A stretch of 8,503 nucleotides of DNA from positions 1 to 8,503 of the forward strand of contig CALEMG010000303.1 of NCBI GenBank assembly GCA_937910835.1. The letters are read 5' to 3'. Numbering within the stretch: position 1 is the stretch's first letter; every line of letters starts with the position of its first letter. This DNA is from an uncultured Alphaproteobacteria bacterium. GTDB lineage: Bacteria > Pseudomonadota > Alphaproteobacteria > Sneathiellales > Sneathiellaceae. The position numbers and the translations under genes were made by a program. The notes under the pieces are model-generated. The model was given only the letters and a program-made list of their open reading frames with translations. It ran no database searches and had not been told where the DNA came from. Of this stretch, positions 1 through 6,672 are shown piece after piece.

Positions 1-1009
1 ACGCGTGCTGAACACACGGATCAGCCCCTATTATCAACATGACTTTGGCGGCTATGCGACCGGTATCGCTCGCTATACTCACAGCATGGTTACCTTTACC
101 GACACAAATTCCGATATTGCCTCGTCGGAACCGTCGGATACACAAACCAACCGGGTTGACCTCAGCCTGCTGAGCGGACGCGCGTTTTCCCGGACGAAAT
201 GGGCCGCGGAAGCCTTCGCTCTCGCCAACCAGGTAAATGACGGAGATGATCTCAAACGCGCCACCTTCAAGGGTTCGGGCCAGATGCCGATCAATCGGTA
301 TGTTGCTCTGCTCGCATCGGCGGGCTGGGATGAATTCGACGGTGAGAACATCGATAACGATCAAATCAGCGGGGCCTTTTATAGTGGCGGTGTGCGCCTG
401 ACACCGGGGCCAAGAACTGATTTGAGCGTTCAGGTCGGCCATCGCTTTGGCGGCGGCATCGTGGATGCGGATCTGACTTATCTGATCTCCAGCGAAGCAA
501 GCCTGACCGCCGGATATAATGTAGATGTCGCTGGCTCCGGCGGAGACGCTTTTGCCAATACCGCCGTTCTGGACACCAATGGCCGTCTTTCCAACCCGAA
601 TTATTTCCCGGGTGGCTACGCGGACGCCATCACCAAGACCAAAACCGCATCCATTGGACTGACCGGGGAAAAGGGTCGCAATACATACTCAGCTACCGCC
701 AGCTATATCACTCGCGATTTCTTGAGCGATGGTACGGATGAAGAAGTAGTTTCCTTTGACGGTAGTTACTCTAGACAGTTGTCGCGCCGACTTGAATGGT
801 CTCTGCTCGGCGGATATGCTGAAATCCTGGACTCACAGGTTACAGGCGGCAAGGAAACGGCCTATTACGGGCAGACCGGTGTTAATTACCAGTTCTCAGC
901 TACTCTGATCGGGACGATTTCTTACGGCTACTACAATCGTGATGCCGAAACCGATACTGACGATCTTCGGGAAAACACGGTTTCCATTTCTGTTCGGAAA
1001 GAATTTTAA
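1..1009 (+). CDS. PEP-CTERM/XrtA-associated outer-membrane beta-barrel protein (3' part, 5' end outside window)
   Basis: The reading frame is open from base 2 to a TAA at 1007-1009, giving at least 335 residues. A GTG at 5-7 could be read as a start, but no signal peptide follows it, so the true start most likely lies upstream. The visible protein is built of alternating polar/hydrophobic strands with Gly/Asp/Asn/Thr-rich turns, for example the strand pairs around TDLSVQVGHRF and SEASLTAGYNV. It ends in a strand closing with Phe (SISVRKEF), as outer-membrane barrels do for BAM recognition. The overall pattern resembles the roughly 400-residue outer-membrane family found beside XrtA/PEP-CTERM EPS genes (TIGR03016, from memory). 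The facing ExeA-like ATPase and PrsT genes support that. The likely role is in the outer membrane during EPS export or assembly; its biochemical activity is unknown. A generic porin-like barrel is the alternative. Confidence 0.72.
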   Translation, partial: RVLNTRISPYYQHDFGGYATGIARYTHSMVTFTDTNSDIASSEPSDTQTNRVDLSLLSGRAFSRTKWAAEAFALANQVNDGDDLKRATFKGSGQMPINRYVALLASAGWDEFDGENIDNDQISGAFYSGGVRLTPGPRTDLSVQVGHRFGGGIVDADLTYLISSEASLTAGYNVDVAGSGGDAFANTAVLDTNGRLSNPNYFPGGYADAITKTKTASIGLTGEKGRNTYSATASYITRDFLSDGTDEEVVSFDGSYSRQLSRRLEWSLLGGYAEILDSQVTGGKETAYYGQTGVNYQFSATLIGTISYGYYNRDAETDTDDLRENTVSISVRKEF

Positions 1010-1015
1010 GCTTTA

Positions 1016-1070
1016 CACACTGCCTGGAGCAAATGTGCGGTTAAACCGCCAGAATGCTTCAGGCAGTGTG
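1016..1070 (+). terminator. Long nested hairpin between convergent genes, probable terminator
   Basis: Bases 1016-1031 (CACACTGCCTGGAGCA) pair with 1055-1070 (TGCTTCAGGCAGTGTG). This gives a 16-bp stem, perfect over the outer 10 bp, with one G-U wobble (1027/1059). A second small hairpin sits inside the loop: GCGGT at 1037-1041 pairs with ACCGC at 1045-1049 around a TAA loop. The element fills the gap between two convergent stop codons (1009 and 1078), where a shared terminator is expected. Neither side has a good U-tract; the + side continues CGTTATCTTA. The wobble pairs only in the rightward transcript and becomes a C-A mismatch in the leftward one, so the fold slightly favours ending the barrel gene's mRNA. 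It may act as a 3' stabilising structure instead. Confidence 0.6.
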
Positions 1071-1077
1071 CGTTATC

Positions 1078-2028
1078 TTAACCGTGCGAGCGCAGCTTCT
1101 TGGCAATCAGCTTTGCAAGCTCCTTGTCATGGATGACAAGCGCCGGTTGCTCTTCCTCCACTTCCTCTTTTGACTGAACCGGCAGGCGGCGCGTATCTTC
1201 GGCCCCTTTCGGCGCGCCGACATCAAAAATACCATGAGTCTGCTTGTCGCGGATCACTTCATCGACTATGCCGCCGTCGATTTCAGGCGCCATCCGTGCA
1301 AACCCATATACCAGACAGGTATCGGCGAGAATATTGATAATCCGGGGAATGCCCCGGCTTGCTTCGAACAGCTTTTCGCAGGCGTCCATGGTGAACAATG
1401 GCAAGTCGCGCCCCGCAATGGAAAGACGGTGCTTGATATAGGCGTTGATATCTTCTGCGGTCAATGGCGCAAGATGAAAGTCCGAGGCGATACGCTGCGC
1501 GAACTGGGTTAGTTCCGGCGCCTGCAGCAATCCTTTCAACTGCGTCTGACCTACCAGGATCAATTGCAGGAGCTGATCATTATCAGCATTGATATTGGAA
1601 AGAAGGCGCAGCTGTTCCAAAAGCTTAGGGCCTAGATTCTGCGCCTCATCAACGATCAGGATCGTCCGGCGCCCCTCCGCATATTCGCGGATCAAGAATT
1701 GTTGTAACTCATCATGCAGGCCGACATGGGATTTCCCTTCATACGCCTGACCAAAGGCCATCAGAACCCATTGTAGTAAGTCCCCATCCTGAATATTGGA
1801 TACCAGACCGACGGTGAAGTCCTCATCAAGCCGATCAAGAAGATGACGGATAAGCGTTGTCTTCCCGCAACCGATTTCGCCGGTAACAACCGTAAAACCC
1901 GCCCGGTTCATCACGCCATATTCAAGCATCGAATAGGCAAGGGAATGGCTGTGCCCCCAATAGAGATAATTCGGGTCGGGCAGGATAGAAAAGGGTTTCT
2001 GGTCCAGACCGTAAAATTCTCTATACAT
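1078..2028 (-). CDS. XrtA/PEP-CTERM-associated ExeA-like AAA ATPase
   Basis: This is a 316-residue cytoplasmic P-loop ATPase of the ExeA/GspA type, PEP-CTERM locus subfamily (TIGR03015, from memory). The N-terminus MYREFYGLDQKPFSILPDP is characteristic of the group. Walker A is GEIGCGKT (50-57). Walker B is TILIVDEAQN (122-131) with D127 and E128. A RLLSN segment follows at 141-145, and GIPRIIN (226-232) fits sensor 2. Residues from about 266 form a low-complexity tail with an acidic run (EEVEEE, 288-293) and a final Lys-rich helix. ExeA homologues energise assembly of envelope complexes, so a role in building the EPS export machinery is inferred. The gene lies 52 bp downstream of prsT on the same strand and is probably cotranscribed. 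An SD-like GAAGG (2038-2042) lies 9 nt before the ATG. The family is secure; the exact role is not. Confidence 0.88.
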   Translation of the reverse strand: MYREFYGLDQKPFSILPDPNYLYWGHSHSLAYSMLEYGVMNRAGFTVVTGEIGCGKTTLIRHLLDRLDEDFTVGLVSNIQDGDLLQWVLMAFGQAYEGKSHVGLHDELQQFLIREYAEGRRTILIVDEAQNLGPKLLEQLRLLSNINADNDQLLQLILVGQTQLKGLLQAPELTQFAQRIASDFHLAPLTAEDINAYIKHRLSIAGRDLPLFTMDACEKLFEASRGIPRIINILADTCLVYGFARMAPEIDGGIVDEVIRDKQTHGIFDVGAPKGAEDTRRLPVQSKEEVEEEQPALVIHDKELAKLIAKKLRSHG

Positions 2029-2080
2029 CTATATCTGCCTTCACCAATAGTACCGGATTAATAAAAAATATCACTTCAAA

Positions 2081-4516
2081 CTAGTTAGTTTTGGGAATTG
2101 CACGCAACTCCGAGAGCGTCTTTTCCGCATCCTTAATCTGTGAAAACGGTTGCGTCTTGCCCAGCGTTACCGCTTGGTCAAGTTCCCTGATCGCATTATT
2201 GCGATTCCCTTCCGCCTTGTAGGCCATCCCGAGATGATAACGGAGAATTGCTACATTCGGTTCTTTATCAACAGCGCTTCGGAGCAGCGGGGTAGCCATA
2301 TTATACTCGCCCAGCCGATAATGAAGCCAGCCTAATGTGTCCTGAAAATACGGAACTTTCGAGTTCCGAAAGCGTTTCGCCAAGGTGTAGGCCCACTGCA
2401 ATTCATCTTCATTCTCTGCATGCTCCGCAACCAGGCTGGCGAGGTTGTTAACCACAATCTCCGAGTTCGGCCTCTCTTCAAGTAGCTTCTCATAAATCTC
2501 AATAGCAGCGGAATAGTCACCGTCGGATTCATAAACACCCGCCTGGATCATATTGAGCATAAACCCATACGGTATCACCTTCAGCCCTTCACTCAGCACC
2601 TCCTCGGCATCTTTCTTTTTACCGGTCGCCAAAAAATGCTTTGCAAGGATGATGTAACCCGCCTCTTCCTGCGGATCGCCAGCAATGGCATCCCGGATCA
2701 ACTTCACTGCCGCGTCCGGCTCGTTCTTGCGGAGCTTGATTTCAGCCAGAAGTCTGCTGGCGAGATAGTTGCTCTGGCTGCTAGTGAGAACATTGCTGAG
2801 GAAAGCTTCCGCCTTTTCGACATCGCCATCCCGAAGATATGCCTGAACCAGCGACTGCATCGCCTGCCCGGCTTCTGGCGTTACTTCATAAGCCTTCTCG
2901 AATGCACTCCGGCTCTCTTCAAGGTTTTGCAAGCCTGCTAATGCCGCTCCGCTTATCTGATATCCCGCTGAATCAGCTGCATTCAGCGCCTGCAGTCGCT
3001 CCGCCAGCTCTTCCGCCGCGACCCAGTCTTGCTTTCTAAGCTTGATCTCGGCCAGTAATTTCAGGATGTCCGCTTCGTTCGGGTTCTTCACCGCAAGCTT
3101 TTCAAGCCGTCGATCTGCCCGCCCTAATTCCCCATGACGAATAAAAAACTGGGCATAGACCATACCGACACGGGGCGACTCATTACTGAACCGGTACGCA
3201 GCAGCAAAGCGATCCTCTGCCAGTTCCAGACTGCCATTGATTTCATGGGCCTTGGCAAGCAGCAGGGCGGCGCGGGCGGACCGTGGTTGCTGCCATATAG
3301 AGGAGCGCAGATTTGCAATGGCCGCGTCTATCTCGCCCGCATCGATTAGCAGCGCACCGATAAGGATCAGCGCATCAGTGTTGGTCGGATCGATGTCCAA
3401 GACAATCTGGGTCAGGTTTTCCGCTTCCTCGAAATCGCCGCGGGTGAAATGAAGTTGCGCCAGCTTGTTTCTGGCGATGATCTCATCTTCAACCGTTCGC
3501 GCCCGGTCAATGATAGAGCCTAGGATAACCATCGCCCGCTCATCATCATTACCGGCCTCCGCCAACGCCGCTAGCGCAAAACGATAATCAACAACATCTG
3601 GATATTTCTCGATCAACTGCTCTAACTCGAGAGCGGCGGCATCATCGCCTTTCGCCGACTTAACGAACCGGACCACATCCAGATTAGCGGTGACGTCTTC
3701 CGGGCTTTCCATTGCAATCCTGCGGATTTCTTTTTCTGCTTCTTCCTGCCGGCCAATTTTCAGATAGAAGCGGACAAGGCTCATACGAAAAGCCGCATTC
3801 TCCGGGTTGCCAGCGATGAGCTGCGAGAACACGTCAATAATTTCTTCTGACCGGTCAAGATTCTCCAGCGCGCGGATTTTAACGACCTGCAGCTGAGCAT
3901 TGTTCTTGTTGTGCACAAGGCCATCATCAAGAATTTTAACAGCGGCGGCAGGATCCCCCATGGAGAGCTTTTCCGCTGAAAGAATAAGGATTGCATCAAT
4001 GTTTGACGGGTCAATTTCGAGCGCCTTTTCCGCAGCTGCGATGGCGCCTGTCTTATCGCCCAAACGGAACATGACAGCAGATTTCAGGGCCAGAGATTCA
4101 GAATTATCCGGCGCGAGCTCCATGACGAGGTCGCTGGTTTCCAGCGCATCCTCCAATTTTCCCGACAGCAGCATAATCTTGCCATAGCGCACCTGCGCCT
4201 TCAGATGCTTCGGGTCAATTTCGATTGCCTTAAGGATATCGCCTGCATATTTCCGCCAGTCCCCTTCGCTCTCCTCTACGAGAGCGAGGCCGTACCAGCC
4301 ATCTGCGTAATTTTCCTTAAGTTGCAGGGCATTACGAAACTCAATGCCCGCCTTAACATAATTGCCCTGTTCGACAAAGGCCATTCCGGCGGCGAAGTGA
4401 GCCTGCGCCTTTTCCTCCGGCGTGTCACAGGCAGCGAGGGTGAAAAGGACGATCGCCAATGCGACGACACTTGTCAGTCGTGACTTAAAACACGCAAATT
4501 TACTTCCAAGCGCCAT
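2081..4516 (-). CDS. prsT: PEP-CTERM system TPR-repeat lipoprotein PrsT
   Basis: This 811-residue protein is almost wholly tetratricopeptide repeats. The N-terminus is a lipoprotein signal: basic residues K6, K11 and R13, a hydrophobic stretch at about 17-28, and the lipobox LAAC with Cys30 as the predicted lipidated residue. From about residue 38 to the end, TPR units of about 34 residues run in tandem (e.g. GNYVKAGIEFRNALQL, KTGAIAAAEKALEIDP, YSAAIEIYEKLLEERP). The span could hold some twenty units, though many are degenerate. Long TPR lipoproteins of this design are the PrsT family of XrtA/PEP-CTERM EPS loci (TIGR02917, about 900 residues from memory), so this copy is somewhat short. The likely role is a periplasmic scaffold for EPS assembly or PEP-CTERM protein handling. 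Asp31 directly follows the lipidated Cys; in E. coli that position favours retention in the inner membrane. AGAAGG lies 7 nt before the ATG. The ATPase follows 52 bp downstream. Confidence 0.87.
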   Translation of the reverse strand: MALGSKFACFKSRLTSVVALAIVLFTLAACDTPEEKAQAHFAAGMAFVEQGNYVKAGIEFRNALQLKENYADGWYGLALVEESEGDWRKYAGDILKAIEIDPKHLKAQVRYGKIMLLSGKLEDALETSDLVMELAPDNSESLALKSAVMFRLGDKTGAIAAAEKALEIDPSNIDAILILSAEKLSMGDPAAAVKILDDGLVHNKNNAQLQVVKIRALENLDRSEEIIDVFSQLIAGNPENAAFRMSLVRFYLKIGRQEEAEKEIRRIAMESPEDVTANLDVVRFVKSAKGDDAAALELEQLIEKYPDVVDYRFALAALAEAGNDDERAMVILGSIIDRARTVEDEIIARNKLAQLHFTRGDFEEAENLTQIVLDIDPTNTDALILIGALLIDAGEIDAAIANLRSSIWQQPRSARAALLLAKAHEINGSLELAEDRFAAAYRFSNESPRVGMVYAQFFIRHGELGRADRRLEKLAVKNPNEADILKLLAEIKLRKQDWVAAEELAERLQALNAADSAGYQISGAALAGLQNLEESRSAFEKAYEVTPEAGQAMQSLVQAYLRDGDVEKAEAFLSNVLTSSQSNYLASRLLAEIKLRKNEPDAAVKLIRDAIAGDPQEEAGYIILAKHFLATGKKKDAEEVLSEGLKVIPYGFMLNMIQAGVYESDGDYSAAIEIYEKLLEERPNSEIVVNNLASLVAEHAENEDELQWAYTLAKRFRNSKVPYFQDTLGWLHYRLGEYNMATPLLRSAVDKEPNVAILRYHLGMAYKAEGNRNNAIRELDQAVTLGKTQPFSQIKDAEKTLSELRAIPKTN

Positions 4517-4742
4517 TTTCTAACCTTCTATCCCTTTTTCTCATATAACCGGCTTATCAATACTACACATATATGCAGCGAATTGTGGCTTCAAATGCTC
4601 ATTTTCATAGCACAGCCGCAAATACCATCAAACGGCGAGAAAGACAAAACCTGCCGCCCGGATAACCTAGGTTGCCATAACGATCCAATTTATCTCAGAT
4701 TTCTCAAAATATGCTTAATGATCCGTTCAGTATTAGCGGTGT
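4517..4742 (-). promoter_or_regulatory. 226-bp gap upstream of prsT, likely carrying a promoter
   Basis: This gap separates pssE from prsT, which are transcribed in the same direction. It is far wider than the other spacings in the leftward block (4-nt overlap, 33 bp, 52 bp), so a separate promoter for prsT and the ATPase is likely. The best sigma70-like pair I can find on the minus strand is TTGAAG (4589-4594) with TATATG (4568-4573), only 15 bp apart, or TATGTG (4566-4571) at 17 bp; both are weak. A 10-bp perfect palindrome AACCTAGGTT lies at 4664-4673. I saw no sigma54 GG-N10-GC pattern, no convincing hairpin behind pssE and no credible small ORF. Confidence 0.4.
4524..4529 (-). promoter_or_regulatory. 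Ribosome binding site of prsT
   Basis: AGAAGG on the minus strand ends 7 nt before the ATG at 4514-4516. It supports this start, which also places a complete lipoprotein signal at the N-terminus. Confidence 0.6.
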
Positions 4743-5258
4743 TCACATATTCTTCGGTGCCCGTCCATCATATATAAAACTGCGGAGGGCCTGAATGAGC
4801 TGCGGTTCCGCAAACTCGCTAGCCGCCTCATCGATTTTTGAAGGGGGATTGGCGAGCAGACCGTCAAGAACCGTGCCGAGCTCGGTCTCGTCATTTGCGA
4901 CGTAAATTCCGCTTCGCCGGGCGAATTGCTCCGCCGTTGCAATCTGGTGATCGTTGCGGGTTTCTTTAAACGCGCCTTTACGCGGCATGATCAACAACGG
5001 CTTCTTCATTGTCAGCGCGGTAATGATCGTGCCCATACCGGCGTGAGCGACAATCAGGTCAGCCTCCTCGAACCGGCTTTTGAAGCTATCAGGATCAAGA
5101 AAACTCTGCCAGGCGAAGTTCCGGGGTTTATACCCCTCCTCACCCAGTTCTGCGACCTGTGCAAATATATCTTTATAACCCGATTCCAACGCCCAGTTAT
5201 CGAGCCCCTTGATCAGACGGTCAAAACGAAGTTCATGGCCGACAGTTACGAAAATCAT
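4743..5258 (-). CDS. pssE: PssE-like glycosyltransferase subunit (Alg13-type, donor-binding)
   Basis: This 171-residue protein matches the C-terminal half of a GT-B, GT28-type enzyme, as in Alg13 and bacterial PssE/Cps14G. It opens with IFVTVG (2-7). It carries the glycine-rich HAGMGT motif (72-77), then MPRK (91-94) and NDHQ (102-105), which in this family contribute to nucleotide-sugar binding. It has no signal peptide or membrane helix. In characterised pairs this subunit works with a membrane-associated PssD/Alg14 partner to add the second sugar to a lipid-linked oligosaccharide (glucuronic acid in rhizobia, galactose in S. pneumoniae type 14). The sugar used here cannot be read from sequence. 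Its ATG overlaps the pssD stop as ATGA (5255-5258), and a strong SD (AAGGGG) lies inside pssD. It ends with TGA at 4743-4745. Confidence 0.85.
   Translation of the reverse strand: MIFVTVGHELRFDRLIKGLDNWALESGYKDIFAQVAELGEEGYKPRNFAWQSFLDPDSFKSRFEEADLIVAHAGMGTIITALTMKKPLLIMPRKGAFKETRNDHQIATAEQFARRSGIYVANDETELGTVLDGLLANPPSKIDEAASEFAEPQLIQALRSFIYDGRAPKNM
5255..5258 (-). other. ATGA start/stop overlap between pssD and pssE
   Basis: The minus strand reads ATGA here: the last three bases are the pssD stop (TGA, 5255-5257) and the first three are the pssE start (ATG, 5256-5258). This arrangement usually couples translation of two subunits made in equal amounts, which suits the heteromeric PssD/PssE enzyme. 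Confidence 0.85.
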
Positions 5259-5749
5259 ACAACTGACCCCTTAAATTCCGGACCCTTTTTACCATTTTCG
5301 CCACCCGCCAGATGCTCCCACTGCGTAAGCCAGAGGTCGGCGCAACCGCCCGCTTTCTGACCGGACAGAGATAGCGCTCCGGCATTGGCGATGCTGTCCA
5401 CCCAGATTGTGCGCGCACCCATCAGCTTCCCAATTTTGAAGGCGAAGAAGCCCGCCGCCGCTCCGGTCGAAACAATGACATCGGGTCGTTCGCGGATCAG
5501 GATCATCAATATTCCGGCCAATTGCCGTAAAAGTCGGAACTTCTGCCACCGGTTGGCATCCACCACACGATAAAAACGGGGCGTTGATTGTCCGCGGCGC
5601 TCTGCATCGGCCACCAAATCCTCCCGATAGCCATCCATTGTGGTGACGTAAACGGCATCACAATCATCCCATGCCGCGCGTAACCGCTGCAGCTGAACCC
5701 AGTGGCCGCCCGCCGAGGAAATCGCCAGTATTTTCGGTTTCTCAGACAT
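5255..5749 (-). CDS. pssD: PssD-like glycosyltransferase subunit (Alg14-type, membrane/acceptor side)
   Basis: This 164-residue protein resembles Alg14 and bacterial PssD/Cps14F, the N-terminal half of a split GT-B glycosyltransferase. The signature SSAGGHW (11-17) follows the first beta strand. DVIVSTGAAAG (90-100) matches the conserved glycine-rich turn, WVDSIAN (116-122) follows, and the protein closes with FKGSVV in the usual place. A hydrophobic stretch at about 76-85 (RQLAGILMILI) may touch the inner membrane. The protein anchors and activates its PssE partner for transfer of a sugar onto a lipid-linked acceptor in EPS synthesis. The gene starts 33 bp after the deacetylase stop, so the two are probably one transcript. 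The SD before its ATG is weak, so its translation may depend partly on ribosomes arriving from the deacetylase gene. Confidence 0.85.
   Translation of the reverse strand: MSEKPKILAISSAGGHWVQLQRLRAAWDDCDAVYVTTMDGYREDLVADAERRGQSTPRFYRVVDANRWQKFRLLRQLAGILMILIRERPDVIVSTGAAAGFFAFKIGKLMGARTIWVDSIANAGALSLSGQKAGGCADLWLTQWEHLAGGENGKKGPEFKGSVV
5267..5272 (-). promoter_or_regulatory. Strong ribosome binding site of pssE inside pssD
   Basis: AAGGGG on the minus strand lies 8 nt before the pssE ATG, within the last codons of pssD. It is one of the best Shine-Dalgarno matches in the window and settles the pssE start. Confidence 0.65.
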
Positions 5750-5782
5750 GAATACTCGTTCTCTTTACTGCTAAAATCTACG

Positions 5783-6487
5783 TCAGGCGTTCTGCTGAAG
5801 CTGGCCGAATGTCCGAACAGAGAAATTCTCCGCTTTCGCCATTTCAAGTAGCTGCCTCGTCGCCTCCAGTACAAACCTGTTCCGGTCTTTGTTGGTCTTG
5901 CGCTCAAAATCATGCAGAAGAACGACGCCGCCACCTGCGTTCTTCACAGTTTCGGCCAGTTTTTCGGGTGGAATGGTTTCCGGGCAGGTATCCGTTGAAT
6001 CAATGGTCCACCATGCCATGCGGCGACCTTTCAGCAACGTTTGCAGCAGCGTTGCAAGAGTAATCTTTCCATTTGGCGGCCGGAAATAGGTAATTTCGAC
6101 ATCGTTCCGATTAAGGCAATCTACTCCCGCCTCTATGTCATTTGCGACTTTCCAGGGAAGATCTTTCCACGCGTTCAAATGCGCGTAGGAATGGCTGCCG
6201 ATTTCATGCCCGTTCGCGGCAATTTTCGGCACCACCTCCGAATTACTATCGGCCTGCACCCCGAGCACAAAAAAGGTGGCCGGCGCGTTATACTCAGCCA
6301 GTAATTCGAGAAGCTCCGGAGTAAAATTCGCACTCGGCCCGTCGTCATAGGTCAGTACAACCGTGTTGGATGCACGGCATTGCGCCTCCAGATTTCTGAC
6401 ATTGACGCGCCTGTACAGATAGGGAAGCACAATCCAGAATCCCAAAGCGGCAAGTATCACCAGACCAAGCGTAATTACTGCAAGCAT
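5783..6487 (-). CDS. Membrane-anchored polysaccharide deacetylase (NodB/CE4 domain)
   Basis: This 234-residue protein has an uncleaved N-terminal membrane helix (about 3-23) followed by RR, then a CE4 NodB-homology domain facing the periplasm. The motifs are intact. TYDDGP (46-51) carries the catalytic base D48 and metal ligand D49. HSYAH (99-103) supplies the two metal-binding His. RPPNG (136-140) is motif 3. WWTIDSTD (159-166) takes the place of motif 4. LLHD (190-193) carries the catalytic His192. All residues needed for metal-dependent removal of N- or O-acetyl groups appear present. The likely substrate is an N-acetylated sugar of the nascent EPS; peptidoglycan or chitin-like polymers are alternatives. 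It is first in the leftward block. AGGG (6495-6498) lies 7 nt before the ATG, and I see no better upstream start. It seems a plain CDA1-type enzyme rather than the larger deacetylase usually linked to XrtA. Confidence 0.88.
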   Translation of the reverse strand: MLAVITLGLVILAALGFWIVLPYLYRRVNVRNLEAQCRASNTVVLTYDDGPSANFTPELLELLAEYNAPATFFVLGVQADSNSEVVPKIAANGHEIGSHSYAHLNAWKDLPWKVANDIEAGVDCLNRNDVEITYFRPPNGKITLATLLQTLLKGRRMAWWTIDSTDTCPETIPPEKLAETVKNAGGGVVLLHDFERKTNKDRNRFVLEATRQLLEMAKAENFSVRTFGQLQQNA

Positions 6488-6604
6488 TCCTGAACCCTGA
6501 TAAGTTAGTCTCGTTCTCTGACGTTAAGCTTCAATATAGGTAACAGAATCTCGATAATTAGTTAATTTGTTTAAAATTGCATCGCCACAATTACTTTTAG
6601 CCAA

Positions 6605-6622
6605 GCGAAATTCATTTTTCGC
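6605..6622. repeat. Inverted repeat GCGAAA-N6-TTTCGC, possible operator
   Basis: A perfect 6-bp inverted repeat with a 6-nt spacer lies near the middle of the divergent region. Its size suits a dimeric helix-turn-helix regulator. Its half-site ends in GAAA, like the larger dyad 70 bp further on, so one factor might bind both. A 6-bp dyad can also arise by chance in AT-rich DNA. Confidence 0.35.
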
Positions 6623-6672
6623 AACAGGATTTTAATTAAATTCGGCAATAGTTTTCCCTACCCGATGGCGAT

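Noticed and set aside
5..7. GTG as the true start of the barrel gene
   Set aside because: The frame is open upstream to the window edge and no signal peptide follows this codon, which an outer-membrane protein needs.
2029..2080. T-rich run on the minus strand between prsT and the ATPase as a terminator
   Set aside because: A run of six T is present but no GC-rich stem precedes it; the 52-bp spacing fits cotranscription.
4926..5360. 144-residue plus-strand frame across pssE and pssD
   Set aside because: It is antisense to two well-supported overlapping genes, and its sequence shows no motif or signal.
5506..5934. 142-residue minus-strand frame across the deacetylase-pssD junction
   Set aside because: It overlaps both real genes in another frame and contains none of their motifs; the deacetylase and PssD frames are intact, so no frameshift needs explaining.
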